Source: JAHEZL01 sp964406465
GTDB taxonomy: Bacteria > Bacteroidota > Bacteroidia > Flavobacteriales_C > GCA-002722245
Reading direction: 5' to 3'
Length of the DNA: 64,000 nucleotides
Assembly (NCBI GenBank): GCA_964406465.1
Contig: CAYORT010000009.1
Span: 1 to 64,000 of the forward strand
Shown: in pieces, positions 7,049 through 16,018 of the stretch
Layout: each line of letters begins with the position of its first letter
Position numbering within the stretch: position 1 is the stretch's first letter
Translations under genes and position numbers: made by a program
The notes under the pieces: generated by a model
Databases searched by the model: none
Seen by the model: the letters and a program-made list of their open reading frames with translations, nothing else
Told to the model about the DNA's origin: nothing

Positions 7049-7837
7049 ATGATAACACATGTTGAAAATCCAATAGTTGAAGTGCATGATTTAACGGTAA
7101 GTTATCACAACAAACCAGTATTGTGGAATGTTGACTTTACACTTCCATCCGGACAAATGATTGGAATTATTGGTCCGAACGGCGCAGGTAAATCCACCCT
7201 ACTTAAATCACTCATGGATTTGGTTCCATCGGCATCTGGATACATTAAATTATTCAACGATGATTTAGACAAAGTGCGTCACAAGATTTCTTACGTACCA
7301 CAAAGAGAATCGGTAGATTGGGATTTCCCTGCAAGCGTAATGGATGTTGCACTCATGGGAAGGTACAATGCAAAAAATATCTTTGGTCGCTTTAGTAAAG
7401 AAGACAAAGAAATTGCAGCTGAAAGCTTAAAGAGAGTGAATATGATGGACTATGCCAATAGGCAGATTTCACAATTATCGGGCGGACAACAACAGCGCGC
7501 TTTTCTTGCACGTGCATTGGCTCAACAAGCCGATTTATACCTAATGGACGAACCTTTTGCTGGGGTTGACGCATCAACAGAAAAATCAATTATCGAGCTT
7601 TTTCTTTCTATGAAAAAAGAAGGAAAAACCATCATTGTGGTGCATCATGATTTACAATCAGCAATCAATTATTTCGATTGGGTGCTGTTAATCAATACGC
7701 GATTAGTGGCCTCTGGTCCGGTACAAGATGTATTCACCACCGAATTATTGCAAGAAACTTATGGAGGTAAACTTACTTTACTTTCTAAAATTGGAGAACT
7801 TATTAAAGAGAAACAATTTCCTATTCGCGAGCAATAA
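7049..7837 (+). CDS. Metal ABC transporter ATP-binding protein
   Basis: The 262-residue ATPase has Walker A GPNGAGKST (about 41-49), Q-loop in SYVPQRESVDWDFP, signature LSGGQQQR (about 143-150), Walker B LYLMDEPFAGVD and H-loop His in IIVVHHDL. The QRxxVDWDFP wording is typical of Mn/Zn/Fe importers (MntB/ZnuC type). It should energise the two permeases that follow in the operon, and its last base is the A of the next ATG. Confidence 0.92.
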   Translation: MITHVENPIVEVHDLTVSYHNKPVLWNVDFTLPSGQMIGIIGPNGAGKSTLLKSLMDLVPSASGYIKLFNDDLDKVRHKISYVPQRESVDWDFPASVMDVALMGRYNAKNIFGRFSKEDKEIAAESLKRVNMMDYANRQISQLSGGQQQRAFLARALAQQADLYLMDEPFAGVDASTEKSIIELFLSMKKEGKTIIVVHHDLQSAINYFDWVLLINTRLVASGPVQDVFTTELLQETYGGKLTLLSKIGELIKEKQFPIREQ

Positions 7838-9132
7838 TGCATGACACACAAAACATAATCGATTTTATTTTACTCAAAGAAAGTAGCGTTCGCTATGTTG
7901 TTTTGGGTACTATATTATTAAGTATAGCCTCATCGGTTATTGGTTGTTTTGCTTTGCTGCGCAAAAGAGCTTTAGTGGTTGACAGCGTGTCGCACTCTAT
8001 TCTTCCAGGAGTATGCATCGGCTTTATGATATCGGGAACTAAAGACCCCATTTTTCTATTATTAGGTGCCATTTTCACTGGATGGCTTTCCATTTATTTT
8101 ATTGATTTAATCACTCGCCATTCGAAAATCAAAGCAGATACAGCCATTGGATTAAACCTTTCTGTATTTTTCGCCATCGGAGTTTTGTTACTTACCATGA
8201 TTCAAAATTCGGGCAATCCAAATCAAGCCGGATTAAGTGACTTTTTATTTGGTAAAGCAGCCACGATCGTACTTTCCGATATCTATGCTTTTGGCGGTGT
8301 GGCCATTTTTGTATTGGCGGTGGTGGTATTGTTTTACAAGCAGCTTGTATTGGTTTCATTTGATTTGCACTTTGCAAAAACCATCGGACTCAACATTAAA
8401 TTCTATGAATTTTTACTATCAATTCTTACAGTGATGGCTGTAGCAATTGGTATTCAAACCGTAGGTGTTGTGCTCATGGCAGCAATGCTTATTACTCCTG
8501 CAACTACTGCACGCTATTGGACCGACAACTTAAAAAAAATGCTGGTGATAGCATCAGCCATTGGAGCCATTTCGGGTATCATTGGAGTATTTATTTCTTA
8601 CGCCTTCGCTAACATGCCCACTGGTCCGTGCATAGTTTTAGTATTCTCCATCATCGCAGTATTGTCAATAATTTTCTCACCCAAAAAAGGGATACTCGCA
8701 CAGTGGTTTCGCCAACGCAGCAACATGCAAAAAATGCTTGAAGACAATATCGTAAAAGCATTTTATAAGCTGGGTGAAAAAGATGGCGACTTCTTCAAAA
8801 ATCGAACATTAGAAGAACTAATCATTGCAAGAAAATTCAAACGATCTCATCTTGTAAAAGGCTTGCGTCATCTGCGAAGAAACAATATGGTGCATAAAAT
8901 TAACGATACTTTCATCTTAACCAATGAAGGTAAAAACTCGGGAGCCCGCATCACCAAAATTCATCGCTTATGGGAAATTTATCTTACTAAATACATGCGC
9001 GTAGCCGACGATCACGTGCATGATGATGCTGAAACCATTGAGCACATCATCACTCCCGAATTAGAAAAAAGACTAGAAGCATTGTTAGATTTTCCGCAAG
9101 AAGATCCGCACAACAAACAAATACCTTATTGA
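7837..9132 (+). CDS. Metal ABC transporter permease fused to a DtxR-like domain
   Basis: Residues 1 to about 290 form an ABC-3 family permease with eight or so membrane segments (start FILLKESSVRYVVLGTILLS, motif RKRALVVDSVSHSILPG). Residues about 300-431 are cytoplasmic and look like the first two domains of a DtxR regulator: a winged-helix-like part (RTLEELIIARKFKRSHLVKGLRHLRRNNMVHK) and the metal/dimer part HRLWEIYLTKYM ... DAETIEHII ... LDFPQEDPHNKQIPY. The latter resembles the mntR product of the same operon. The fusion could let the transporter sense metal in the cytoplasm. It is not a sequencing join, as the frame is continuous and TGA-terminated. Confidence 0.88.
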   Translation: MHDTQNIIDFILLKESSVRYVVLGTILLSIASSVIGCFALLRKRALVVDSVSHSILPGVCIGFMISGTKDPIFLLLGAIFTGWLSIYFIDLITRHSKIKADTAIGLNLSVFFAIGVLLLTMIQNSGNPNQAGLSDFLFGKAATIVLSDIYAFGGVAIFVLAVVVLFYKQLVLVSFDLHFAKTIGLNIKFYEFLLSILTVMAVAIGIQTVGVVLMAAMLITPATTARYWTDNLKKMLVIASAIGAISGIIGVFISYAFANMPTGPCIVLVFSIIAVLSIIFSPKKGILAQWFRQRSNMQKMLEDNIVKAFYKLGEKDGDFFKNRTLEELIIARKFKRSHLVKGLRHLRRNNMVHKINDTFILTNEGKNSGARITKIHRLWEIYLTKYMRVADDHVHDDAETIEHIITPELEKRLEALLDFPQEDPHNKQIPY

Positions 9133-9138
9133 TTTCGA

Positions 9139-10020
9139 ATGGAAATTACCATCATCATAACCGCTATTTTAGTTGCTGTAGTTAGCAGCATCATTGGCTG
9201 TTTCTTAGTGCTAAGAAAAATGGCCATGGTGGGCGATGCAATTTCTCACGCAGTACTTCCTGGAATTGTGATTGCCTTTATGCTAGGCGGAAAAATGGGA
9301 TCATGGTATTTGCTAGTGGGTGCTGCGGCATTCGGACTCATCACTACATTCCTTATTGAATTCTTCAACAAGAAAGGCAACGTGCAACAAGATGCAGCCA
9401 TTGGTGTGGTGTTCACCTCTCTATTTGCAGTAGGAATTATTCTTATTTCTTTATACACGCGAGATGTGGATTTAGATCAAGATTGTGTGCTATACGGAGA
9501 GCTTGATCATGTAGCTTTTGAAGGAGGAATTAATATTTTAGGCATGATGGTTCCCGAAACCATTTTAAGACTTTCCATTTTATTACTGAGTGTAATTGCC
9601 ATGGTTATCATTGGATTTAGAGGATTGTTTTTAACCACCTTCGACCCCGCTTATGCCACAACCATAGGAGTTTCTGTAATGCTTTGGCACTATGTATTGA
9701 TGAGTGCGGTATCGATTTCAACCGTTTTATCCTTCAATTCGGTGGGTGCAATTTTGGTAGTTGGGTTTTTAATTACTCCTGCCGCAACAGCATATTTGAT
9801 TAGTCAGAAAATAATACCCATGATATTGTGGGCAGTTCTATTTGGTATCATTGCATCTATAAGCGGATATTATCTTGCAGGGTGGGTGAACGGCGCAACA
9901 TCGGCAGCAATGGCAACGATGTTAGGTGTTCAATTTTTAGTGGTGTTTATTTATAAACTCATTAAGGATAAAATTGTACCTTTAAAACTTCATGTCGGAG
10001 ATAGTCAACATAAAAAATAA
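9139..10020 (+). CDS. Metal ABC transporter permease (second subunit)
   Basis: The 293-residue ABC-3 family permease lacks the DtxR-like extension of its partner. It has the family hallmark RKMAMVGDAISHAVLPGIVIAFMLGG near residues 26-51 and about eight hydrophobic segments. With the previous gene it should form a heterodimeric channel for Mn or a related divalent metal. It starts six bases after the previous stop and overlaps smpB by 29 bases, so translation of smpB is probably coupled. Confidence 0.9.
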   Translation: MEITIIITAILVAVVSSIIGCFLVLRKMAMVGDAISHAVLPGIVIAFMLGGKMGSWYLLVGAAAFGLITTFLIEFFNKKGNVQQDAAIGVVFTSLFAVGIILISLYTRDVDLDQDCVLYGELDHVAFEGGINILGMMVPETILRLSILLLSVIAMVIIGFRGLFLTTFDPAYATTIGVSVMLWHYVLMSAVSISTVLSFNSVGAILVVGFLITPAATAYLISQKIIPMILWAVLFGIIASISGYYLAGWVNGATSAAMATMLGVQFLVVFIYKLIKDKIVPLKLHVGDSQHKK

Positions 10021-10441
10021 ACGCGCCACTTTCGAGTTTGAGATACTCGATAAATACATTGCGGGTATCCAAATCACAGGCACCGAAATTAAATCAATAC
10101 GCAACAGTAAAGCATCAGTAACCGAATCGTATTGCACCTTTATTGAAGATGAATTATTTGTGCGCAACATGCATATCGCGCACTATGAAAATGGAGGAAT
10201 TTACAATCATGCTGAAAAAAGAGATAGAAAACTTTTGCTTCAAAGAAGAGAGCTAGACAAACTTTTCAAGAAAGTGAAGGAGAAAGGATTTTCAATCATT
10301 GTTTTAAGAATGTTCATCAACGACAAAGGTTTAGCGAAATTAGAAATAGCCTTGGCGCAAGGAAAAAAATTATACGACAAACGCGAAGATTTGAAATCGA
10401 AAGATGCGAAGAGAGAGATGGATAGAAGATTGAAAAAATAA
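9992..10441 (+). CDS. smpB: SsrA-binding protein SmpB
   Basis: The 149-residue protein matches SmpB throughout: IKNKRATFEFEILDKYIAGIQITGTEIKSIR at the start, the AHYENGGIYNHAEKRDRKLLL segment, and a basic C-terminal tail (KREMDRRLKK) that reads the empty A site. SmpB brings tmRNA to stalled ribosomes for trans-translation. It overlaps the upstream permease by 29 bases in another frame. No tmRNA gene was seen in the window. Confidence 0.95.
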   Translation: MSEIVNIKNKRATFEFEILDKYIAGIQITGTEIKSIRNSKASVTESYCTFIEDELFVRNMHIAHYENGGIYNHAEKRDRKLLLQRRELDKLFKKVKEKGFSIIVLRMFINDKGLAKLEIALAQGKKLYDKREDLKSKDAKREMDRRLKK

Positions 10442-10467
10442 AAATAGCAATCAAGCGTTACCAAAAA

Positions 10468-10950
10468 ATGCAAAAACAAAATCGAAATATTTACCAGCTC
10501 ATTAAATTTTCCCTTGCCGGTATTTTCATTTTATGCATCAATTGGGCGTGCGAAAAAAAGGAAGGAAGTGATATTTATAAAGTTTGGTACTTACTTGAGG
10601 TACCAAATAAATTTGATGTGAACATTGCCTACTACTCAGATAAATTTGCCGCTACTGGAAATTTAGAAACCATACATTACACCGATACTACCTACGCCCC
10701 TTTTACAGCAAGCTTAAGTGAGACTTCTTCAAAAATAAAATGCTGGGTAGGCAACCATGTTCAGAAAGATAGAAACACCCCTTATTACATTGATGTTCAA
10801 TTTAACGACAGTACAAAATTCGATTATACAAATGGAAAGAAATATGTGCTGATGGTTTTTGCAAATGACACTTCGCTTATTGATTCAATTCAGTTTACAC
10901 CTACCTATAATAAATTGAATTTGACAGGTAATATTCCTGAAAAATTTTAA
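10468..10950 (+). CDS. Predicted lipoprotein of unknown function
   Basis: The 160-residue product has a lipoprotein signal (hydrophobic stretch about 13-26, lipobox NWAC with Cys at about 28) followed by a polar, beta-rich domain with many aromatic residues. I recognise no family. It lies 26 bases after smpB on the same strand and may be cotranscribed, but there is no evidence of functional linkage. Confidence 0.6.
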   Translation: MQKQNRNIYQLIKFSLAGIFILCINWACEKKEGSDIYKVWYLLEVPNKFDVNIAYYSDKFAATGNLETIHYTDTTYAPFTASLSETSSKIKCWVGNHVQKDRNTPYYIDVQFNDSTKFDYTNGKKYVLMVFANDTSLIDSIQFTPTYNKLNLTGNIPEKF

Positions 10951-10977
10951 TTCTAGGCAGCTCCCTTATTAAAGAAA

Positions 10978-11166
10978 CTAAGAAAACTCTGTCATCGTAG
11001 TTGTAGCTGGTGAATTGTTCCATGATGAATATCCATCATGAGTTGAATTGGAATGAGGATTTACAATTACATGACCTTCTGATCCAGGTACAAATCCAGA
11101 GGCTGTTTTAGATTTCCCCAAACCTAAGATATGCGGTCTACTCCATTGTTTTTTCGATATGTTCAT
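10978..11166 (-). CDS. Small RiPP-precursor-like peptide, 62 residues
   Basis: The peptide starts MNISKKQWSRPHILGLGKSK then TASGFVPGSEGH and ends in a polar Ser/Thr/Asn/Gly-rich stretch. The KK-x-W-x-x-P-x-I leader, a Thr two residues before a possible core start, then a Gly-rich segment with a Glu, recall lasso and other RiPP precursors. If the core began at SGFVPGSE the Glu would be residue 8. No lasso protease, cyclase, radical SAM enzyme or PqqD-like gene lies nearby, so this is only a resemblance. Similar short proteins are common and uncharacterised in Bacteroidota. A second peptide with the same start motif is encoded at 25886-26002. Confidence 0.5.
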   Translation of the reverse strand: MNISKKQWSRPHILGLGKSKTASGFVPGSEGHVIVNPHSNSTHDGYSSWNNSPATTTMTEFS

Positions 11167-11218
11167 TGTTTCATAGTTTTATAAGGGGGGTAAATATAAT
11201 ACATTGCAATGAAAATAA

Positions 11219-11848
11219 TCATGGTGCTATTTGTACAATCTGCCAAATTCCATTTTTATTTTCATACACAAATCTATCATGCAATCTCCCCGCTCTACCT
11301 TGCCAAAATTCAAAGCGAGTAGGCAATAATCTAAATCCACCCCAAAAATCGGGACGAGGTACTTCTTTACCTTCAAATTTCTTGGTGAATTCTTCAACTC
11401 TTTTTTCTAATTCCGCTCTTGTTATTGTTGTACTTTGAGGTGATGCCCAAGCGCCTATCTGACTTTCACGAGGACGAGTTTTAAAATATTCGTCGGAATT
11501 TTCAGCAGACACCTTTTCGAGCACACCTTCAATTCTTATTTGTCTTTCTAATTCCTTCCAGAAAAAAAGAAGTGAAGCATTTTTATTTTCAGTTATCTCT
11601 TTTGATTTTGCGCTGGTGTAATTCGTAAAAAAAACAAAGCCCTTTTCATCCATCTCTTTCAACAACACTACGCGCGAACTCGGTTTGTTATCATGCACTG
11701 TTGAAAGTGTCATCGCATTAGCGTAAAAAGCATCAACCTCAACAGCAAAATCAAACCAATGTTGAAATTGTTCAAATGGATTTTTAAACAGATTACCTAA
11801 ATCTAAACCTTGGTTTTTTTGGTAATCAAGTCGTTCTGCTTTAAGCAT
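11219..11848 (-). CDS. pdxH: Pyridoxamine/pyridoxine 5'-phosphate oxidase
   Basis: The 209-residue FMN enzyme oxidises pyridoxine or pyridoxamine 5'-phosphate to pyridoxal 5'-phosphate. Family markers are SRVVLLKEMDEKGFVFFTNYTSAKSKEI, FFWKELERQIRIEG, SQIGAWASPQS, and the C-terminal WGGFRLLPTRFEFWQGRAGRLHDR segment that binds substrate. Length and order are standard. It sits one base from the NlpC/P60 gene, suggesting cotranscription, though no functional link is obvious. Confidence 0.95.
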   Translation of the reverse strand: MLKAERLDYQKNQGLDLGNLFKNPFEQFQHWFDFAVEVDAFYANAMTLSTVHDNKPSSRVVLLKEMDEKGFVFFTNYTSAKSKEITENKNASLLFFWKELERQIRIEGVLEKVSAENSDEYFKTRPRESQIGAWASPQSTTITRAELEKRVEEFTKKFEGKEVPRPDFWGGFRLLPTRFEFWQGRAGRLHDRFVYENKNGIWQIVQIAP

Positions 11849-11849
11849 G

Positions 11850-12617
11850 TTACAATAAATTTTTAATGATTCTCAATCGATGAGTGTACTGATTCAATTC
11901 CTTATTAAAGATACCTTGATGATCTAAATTATCAATTCTTACTTTACCTGAAGCATGAATAATTTTACCTGGTTCTACAACTATACCAACATGCACAATT
12001 TTACCTGCTTCGTTATCGAAGAAAGCCAAATCACCTGCTTCTGCTTCCTCTACAAAAGAATGGGAAGTTCCCAATTCAAATTGCTGATAGGCATCACGTG
12101 GTAAATTGTAACCACATAATTTGTAAACCATCTGTGTAAACCCCGAACAATCTATACCAAAAGGAGATTTACCACCCCATAAATAAGGAGCATTTAAATA
12201 CATAAATGCATACTCCAATATTTTCCCTTTATTGATATCGGCTGGCTCTATCCACTTGCCATCGAACAAAAAAGTTCGATTTTCAATTTTCATTTCGCCA
12301 TTCTTAAACAGAGGTAAGGCACTTCCCATCACAATTGGTAAATAAGTAGAACCTTCTTGTACTACCTGCACCAAGTCATCTGAAAGCACAAGGGGAGCCG
12401 ACAATAGCTCCCCATAGGTTTTTTCAGATATTTCAAAATGTTGTTTTCTACAAATCCAGCAGTCGTAATCATCGAAATGAGTTTTAATTTTCACCCATTT
12501 CTCTTGCACTTCCACCACAGCATAGGCATCGCCAAAAAGTAATTGGGTAACCATCTCGCTCTTATCGCTGCCTTCTCTTCTACCCGGAATATGACTCAAT
12601 AAACAAATGCCAAACAT
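11850..12617 (-). CDS. NlpC/P60 (C40) cell-wall peptidase with SH3-like N-terminus
   Basis: The 255-residue protein has one or two SH3-like domains (about 1-110) and a C-terminal NlpC/P60 domain (about 130-250) with catalytic Cys in GIDCSGFTQMVY, His in VHVGIVV and a third polar residue in IIHASG. Such enzymes cut the gamma-D-Glu to diamino acid bond in peptidoglycan peptides. There is no obvious signal peptide, which fits cytoplasmic or unconventionally exported family members that process muropeptides. Confidence 0.88.
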   Translation of the reverse strand: MFGICLLSHIPGRREGSDKSEMVTQLLFGDAYAVVEVQEKWVKIKTHFDDYDCWICRKQHFEISEKTYGELLSAPLVLSDDLVQVVQEGSTYLPIVMGSALPLFKNGEMKIENRTFLFDGKWIEPADINKGKILEYAFMYLNAPYLWGGKSPFGIDCSGFTQMVYKLCGYNLPRDAYQQFELGTSHSFVEEAEAGDLAFFDNEAGKIVHVGIVVEPGKIIHASGKVRIDNLDHQGIFNKELNQYTHRLRIIKNLL

Positions 12618-12624
12618 AAATTTA

Positions 12625-12652
12625 GTTCAATGTTTAAAGTTCAATGTTTAAA
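12625..12652. repeat. Tandem 14-base repeat GTTCAATGTTTAAA
   Basis: Two adjacent copies of GTTCAATGTTTAAA lie in the short gap between the C40 peptidase and the hexosaminidase, followed by a partial third copy. The element shares GTTCAATG with the longer inverted repeat at 27185-27263, suggesting one family of short intergenic repeats. Confidence 0.6.
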
Positions 12653-12674
12653 GTTTAGCACTATAAACAAAAAA

Positions 12675-15281
12675 CTATTTAACTGTTGTAATTCTACTTT
12701 CTCTTCCGCTTACTGTTACCAATTTCAAAGAAACTGTGGTTCCTTTTTTCACTGGAGCAGGTGCTTTGTACTCTAACCAATTTTTACCATCGGTGCTGTA
12801 TTTCATTGTAAATCCAATGTATTCTGTATTCATATACAATGTATCATTTACCACTTTTGCACCTGGAGGTGGCAATCGGAAATTTAACTTTTTAGTGTTC
12901 GAGATATACTCCAATCTAATTAAATCTCTTTTTGACAATGTATTTGAGAATTTATTGTACTCCACATCCATTGCCTTTGCTCTTTCTTCTGGTTTAGCAA
13001 TACTTACCCATTTTGGTTGAGCAGCCCATGCTCTTTCGGCAAGCGCAATGATTTTTGGGAAGGCCATGTATTCCATTGACTCATGACCTTTTACAGTTTC
13101 AGCCCAAAGCTGACCTTGAATACCTAAGATGTTTTGCTTGAATTTAGCATTCAATTTCTCTTTGTCTTTGTCGAAATTAGCAGCAATTGGATACCCCATT
13201 CTATCTAATTTAGCCGTTAAGAAAATGTTGTAAGGCACAAAATCCCAAACCGTTCTTTCGTTTACAAATCCACCCCAGTAGTAACCTGGTTCGTTAGGAT
13301 CTTTGTCGTAAGATAAGTCGAAATACAAATTGTTTACGTTTGCTAATACCACTTTATAACCAGAATTGGCTAATTGATAACCTCTATCTTCGCAACCCCA
13401 TCCCCACACAGTATTCCACACATAAGGAACAAAACCTCTACCCATGAAATCTTTGTTTGGAGCCATCACCTCTTCTTCATTCTCATCTAATTGCTTTCTT
13501 AAACCAATCTCTTCCCAACCACCAGTAGCAATTTTTCTTTCCGACAAAATTGTGCTGAAGCGATCAACGAAATAGTAAAATAAGTCATGAGCGGTTTTAT
13601 ACTTATCTGACTTAGCCATAAAATCTACACATACTGGAGATTTCTCCCAAACTCCTTTTGGAATTTCGTCACCACCAATATGAACCATATTTAAAGTTAA
13701 GCCCGATTCGGTGTACATTTTCACCATCTCATCAACTACTTTACCTAAAAATTTGTAAGTAGATTCTTGAGCAACGTTCACCACGTTGTCTTTGTAAAAC
13801 TGAACTGATAAATACTCTGACTTATCATTTACATCGTGCAACATGAATTCTTCAGCTTTCGCTTTATCTGTTTTGATGTATTTGTTATAACGAGCTTTCA
13901 TAGAAACCACAGCAGCACGAGCATGCCCAGGGAAATCTAACTCGGGAATTACTTCAATATGATGTTCCTTTGCATATTTTAAAATCTCAATGAAATCGGC
14001 CTTAGAATAGAAACCATTGCCATTGCTTTTTGAAGCATCAGCAAAAGGACCAGAACCATAGGCCGGCATCAACATGTCACTTTCGTCTTTGGTGTGACCA
14101 CGTTTTGAACCCACCTCAGTTAATTCAGGCAAACCATCAATAGCTACTCTCCAACCTTCATCATCACTGATGTGGAAATGGAATTTATTTAATTTATAGA
14201 AAGACATTAAGTTCAATAAATTGATAACATCTTCTTTCTTCTGGAAGTTACGAACTACATCTAAATGCATACCTCTGTAGGCCATTGAAGGGACGTCAAA
14301 AACTGTTGCACCTTGAACTTTAACAGATTTACCAGCCTTCACGTAAGATTGCACATCGAATAATGCACGTAAACTTTGGATGCCGTAAAAAACGCCGGCG
14401 TTTTGTTGAGCTTGAATTTTTATTCCTTTATCAGAAACATCCAAGCCATAAGCCTCAATATTTGCAGAGGCCGTTTTACCAAGTACAAGAGAAATTCCTC
14501 CCACACCATCACCTTCTTGGACAGCCAAATCAGCTCCAATTAATTCTTTCACCGCAGCTTTCAATTGCTTTACCTCATTCTCTAGGCCTTTCGTGTAAAA
14601 TATTTTAGTACTAGCAGTAATTTCAAAATCACTTGTTCCTTTAGCGTAAGACAATGGAGTAGGAATTATTGGACAAAATTGATCTGCAGGTAAATCAGTA
14701 AAGATGGCGTTTGCAGCATATCTGTTCTCAGCCGAAGGAATTGGTAATTTATCTTCCGGACCGCGATTAATTTGACTAGGCTTGGTAAGCGGAGCATATA
14801 CTACCTCACCCAATAACTCAGGCGCCATCTCTTTACCAGTAGAATCTTTAAATACTATATAAAAGCCAACAGGTAAATCACCTGTTTTAATCATCCAATC
14901 ATTGGTTTCAAAAGAGAAAACCAAGTCATCATTCGGTTTTAATGTATCAAATTCGGCAGATGGTTCAATTTTATAAAAATCACCATTGATATTGGTAATA
15001 CTTACGCTTCCTATAACAGAATTTGGCACCATGGTACGTGCTGCATTGAAGTAGATAGTCCAGTTTTTCAATAAGTTAGCTCTACCATTATTGCTTAAAG
15101 TAAATGAGTTAACACTATGAACTCCGTCTTTCGATTTAACATTTTCTTCCATCTCATATAGAACGCTAAAATCTTTTCCTTTCGGAGTTTCTACCATAAC
15201 AGCTGTCTCTGCACAACCTGCAATAACAAATGCAGTTAAAAGCAAGAAGCTAGATACCGAATAAAATAATTTTCTAATCAT
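12675..15281 (-). CDS. Family GH20 beta-N-acetylhexosaminidase (chitobiase-like) lipoprotein
   Basis: The 868-residue protein begins with a lipoprotein signal (lipobox AGC, Cys about 22). It then has a chitobiase-type N-terminal beta domain (about 35-170), a GH20b domain (about 205-330), and the GH20 TIM barrel (about 335-750) with the catalytic pair in MVHIGGDEIPKGVW and substrate-side motifs YRGMHLDVVRNF and NKFHFHISDDEGWR. The C-terminal 80 residues form a small beta domain. The length is close to Serratia chitobiase. It should release terminal GlcNAc from chitin or peptidoglycan-derived oligomers at the cell surface or in the periplasm. It has no T9SS domain. Confidence 0.93.
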   Translation of the reverse strand: MIRKLFYSVSSFLLLTAFVIAGCAETAVMVETPKGKDFSVLYEMEENVKSKDGVHSVNSFTLSNNGRANLLKNWTIYFNAARTMVPNSVIGSVSITNINGDFYKIEPSAEFDTLKPNDDLVFSFETNDWMIKTGDLPVGFYIVFKDSTGKEMAPELLGEVVYAPLTKPSQINRGPEDKLPIPSAENRYAANAIFTDLPADQFCPIIPTPLSYAKGTSDFEITASTKIFYTKGLENEVKQLKAAVKELIGADLAVQEGDGVGGISLVLGKTASANIEAYGLDVSDKGIKIQAQQNAGVFYGIQSLRALFDVQSYVKAGKSVKVQGATVFDVPSMAYRGMHLDVVRNFQKKEDVINLLNLMSFYKLNKFHFHISDDEGWRVAIDGLPELTEVGSKRGHTKDESDMLMPAYGSGPFADASKSNGNGFYSKADFIEILKYAKEHHIEVIPELDFPGHARAAVVSMKARYNKYIKTDKAKAEEFMLHDVNDKSEYLSVQFYKDNVVNVAQESTYKFLGKVVDEMVKMYTESGLTLNMVHIGGDEIPKGVWEKSPVCVDFMAKSDKYKTAHDLFYYFVDRFSTILSERKIATGGWEEIGLRKQLDENEEEVMAPNKDFMGRGFVPYVWNTVWGWGCEDRGYQLANSGYKVVLANVNNLYFDLSYDKDPNEPGYYWGGFVNERTVWDFVPYNIFLTAKLDRMGYPIAANFDKDKEKLNAKFKQNILGIQGQLWAETVKGHESMEYMAFPKIIALAERAWAAQPKWVSIAKPEERAKAMDVEYNKFSNTLSKRDLIRLEYISNTKKLNFRLPPPGAKVVNDTLYMNTEYIGFTMKYSTDGKNWLEYKAPAPVKKGTTVSLKLVTVSGRESRITTVK

Positions 15282-15365
15282 AATTTATTGTTGTGAGTGA
15301 ACTACAAAACTAACAATATTAAGGAAGGTAGAAAGAATTTTTGCCGAACTTTAACCGGACACAGG

Positions 15366-16016
15366 TTAAATAACTGATAAAGAATTAGTTGCAAGGATTT
15401 CCACTTCAGTTTTTTCACTTGTTGCAAGGCTAAGGACATCACTGGTGTTTTTATGCAAATCACTTTGCAAAAAGTACATTTGATTAATAAAATCAATACT
15501 TTCAGATAGCACATTAAAAGACTTGAGAGGCATTCGTATACCTGTACCAGCTGCCTTCACAAGCGCTTCTTTACGTGTCCACACGTAACTAAAGGCCTCC
15601 TGTAAATTCACTTGCTCCTTCATCCACGCTACCTCTTCTTCACAAAAAAAACGTTCAGCAAGCATCAAACTTCCCTTAGCCTTTAGCTCTACATCAACCC
15701 CAATTTTAACATTTTCGGCAATTGCCACAACAACTTTGTCGGCAGTATGTGAAATACTAAAATCAACATTACCTGGAATAAAATACTTACCAAATTCATT
15801 CTTTTGAATCTTTTCAAATTGATTCTGGAGTCCGCTAGCAGTAAGCACATTCTTAAGCATAATTTTACTCAGCAAACTTCTATAAAAATCGTTTGGGGTT
15901 TTATAACGATCAATTTCAAATTGCAAAAGTGAGGGAAGTGACTTCAATAACTTTGCGCTTTCCTCTCTTGATGGAAATTCATCGATTTGTATAATATGAA
16001 CTTGTGCTCTGTGCAC
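15366..16016 (-). CDS. 4'-phosphopantetheinyl transferase, Sfp type
   Basis: The 216-residue enzyme has the two superfamily motifs, GVDVELK (Mg-binding Asp and Glu) and FSYVWTRKEALVKAAGTGI, plus FSISHTADKVVVAIA. It moves phosphopantetheine from CoA to a Ser of an acyl or peptidyl carrier protein. The Sfp-like length, longer than AcpS, suggests broad use. Translation starts at GTG 16016, two bases beyond the preceding gene's stop, within the run that includes bioA. Confidence 0.85.
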   Translation of the reverse strand: MHRAQVHIIQIDEFPSREESAKLLKSLPSLLQFEIDRYKTPNDFYRSLLSKIMLKNVLTASGLQNQFEKIQKNEFGKYFIPGNVDFSISHTADKVVVAIAENVKIGVDVELKAKGSLMLAERFFCEEEVAWMKEQVNLQEAFSYVWTRKEALVKAAGTGIRMPLKSFNVLSESIDFINQMYFLQSDLHKNTSDVLSLATSEKTEVEILATNSLSVI

Positions 16017-16018
16017 TA

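Noticed and set aside
10978..11166. Confirmed lasso peptide cluster
   Set aside because: No B or C protein or RRE-domain gene lies within this window, so only a precursor-like peptide can be claimed.
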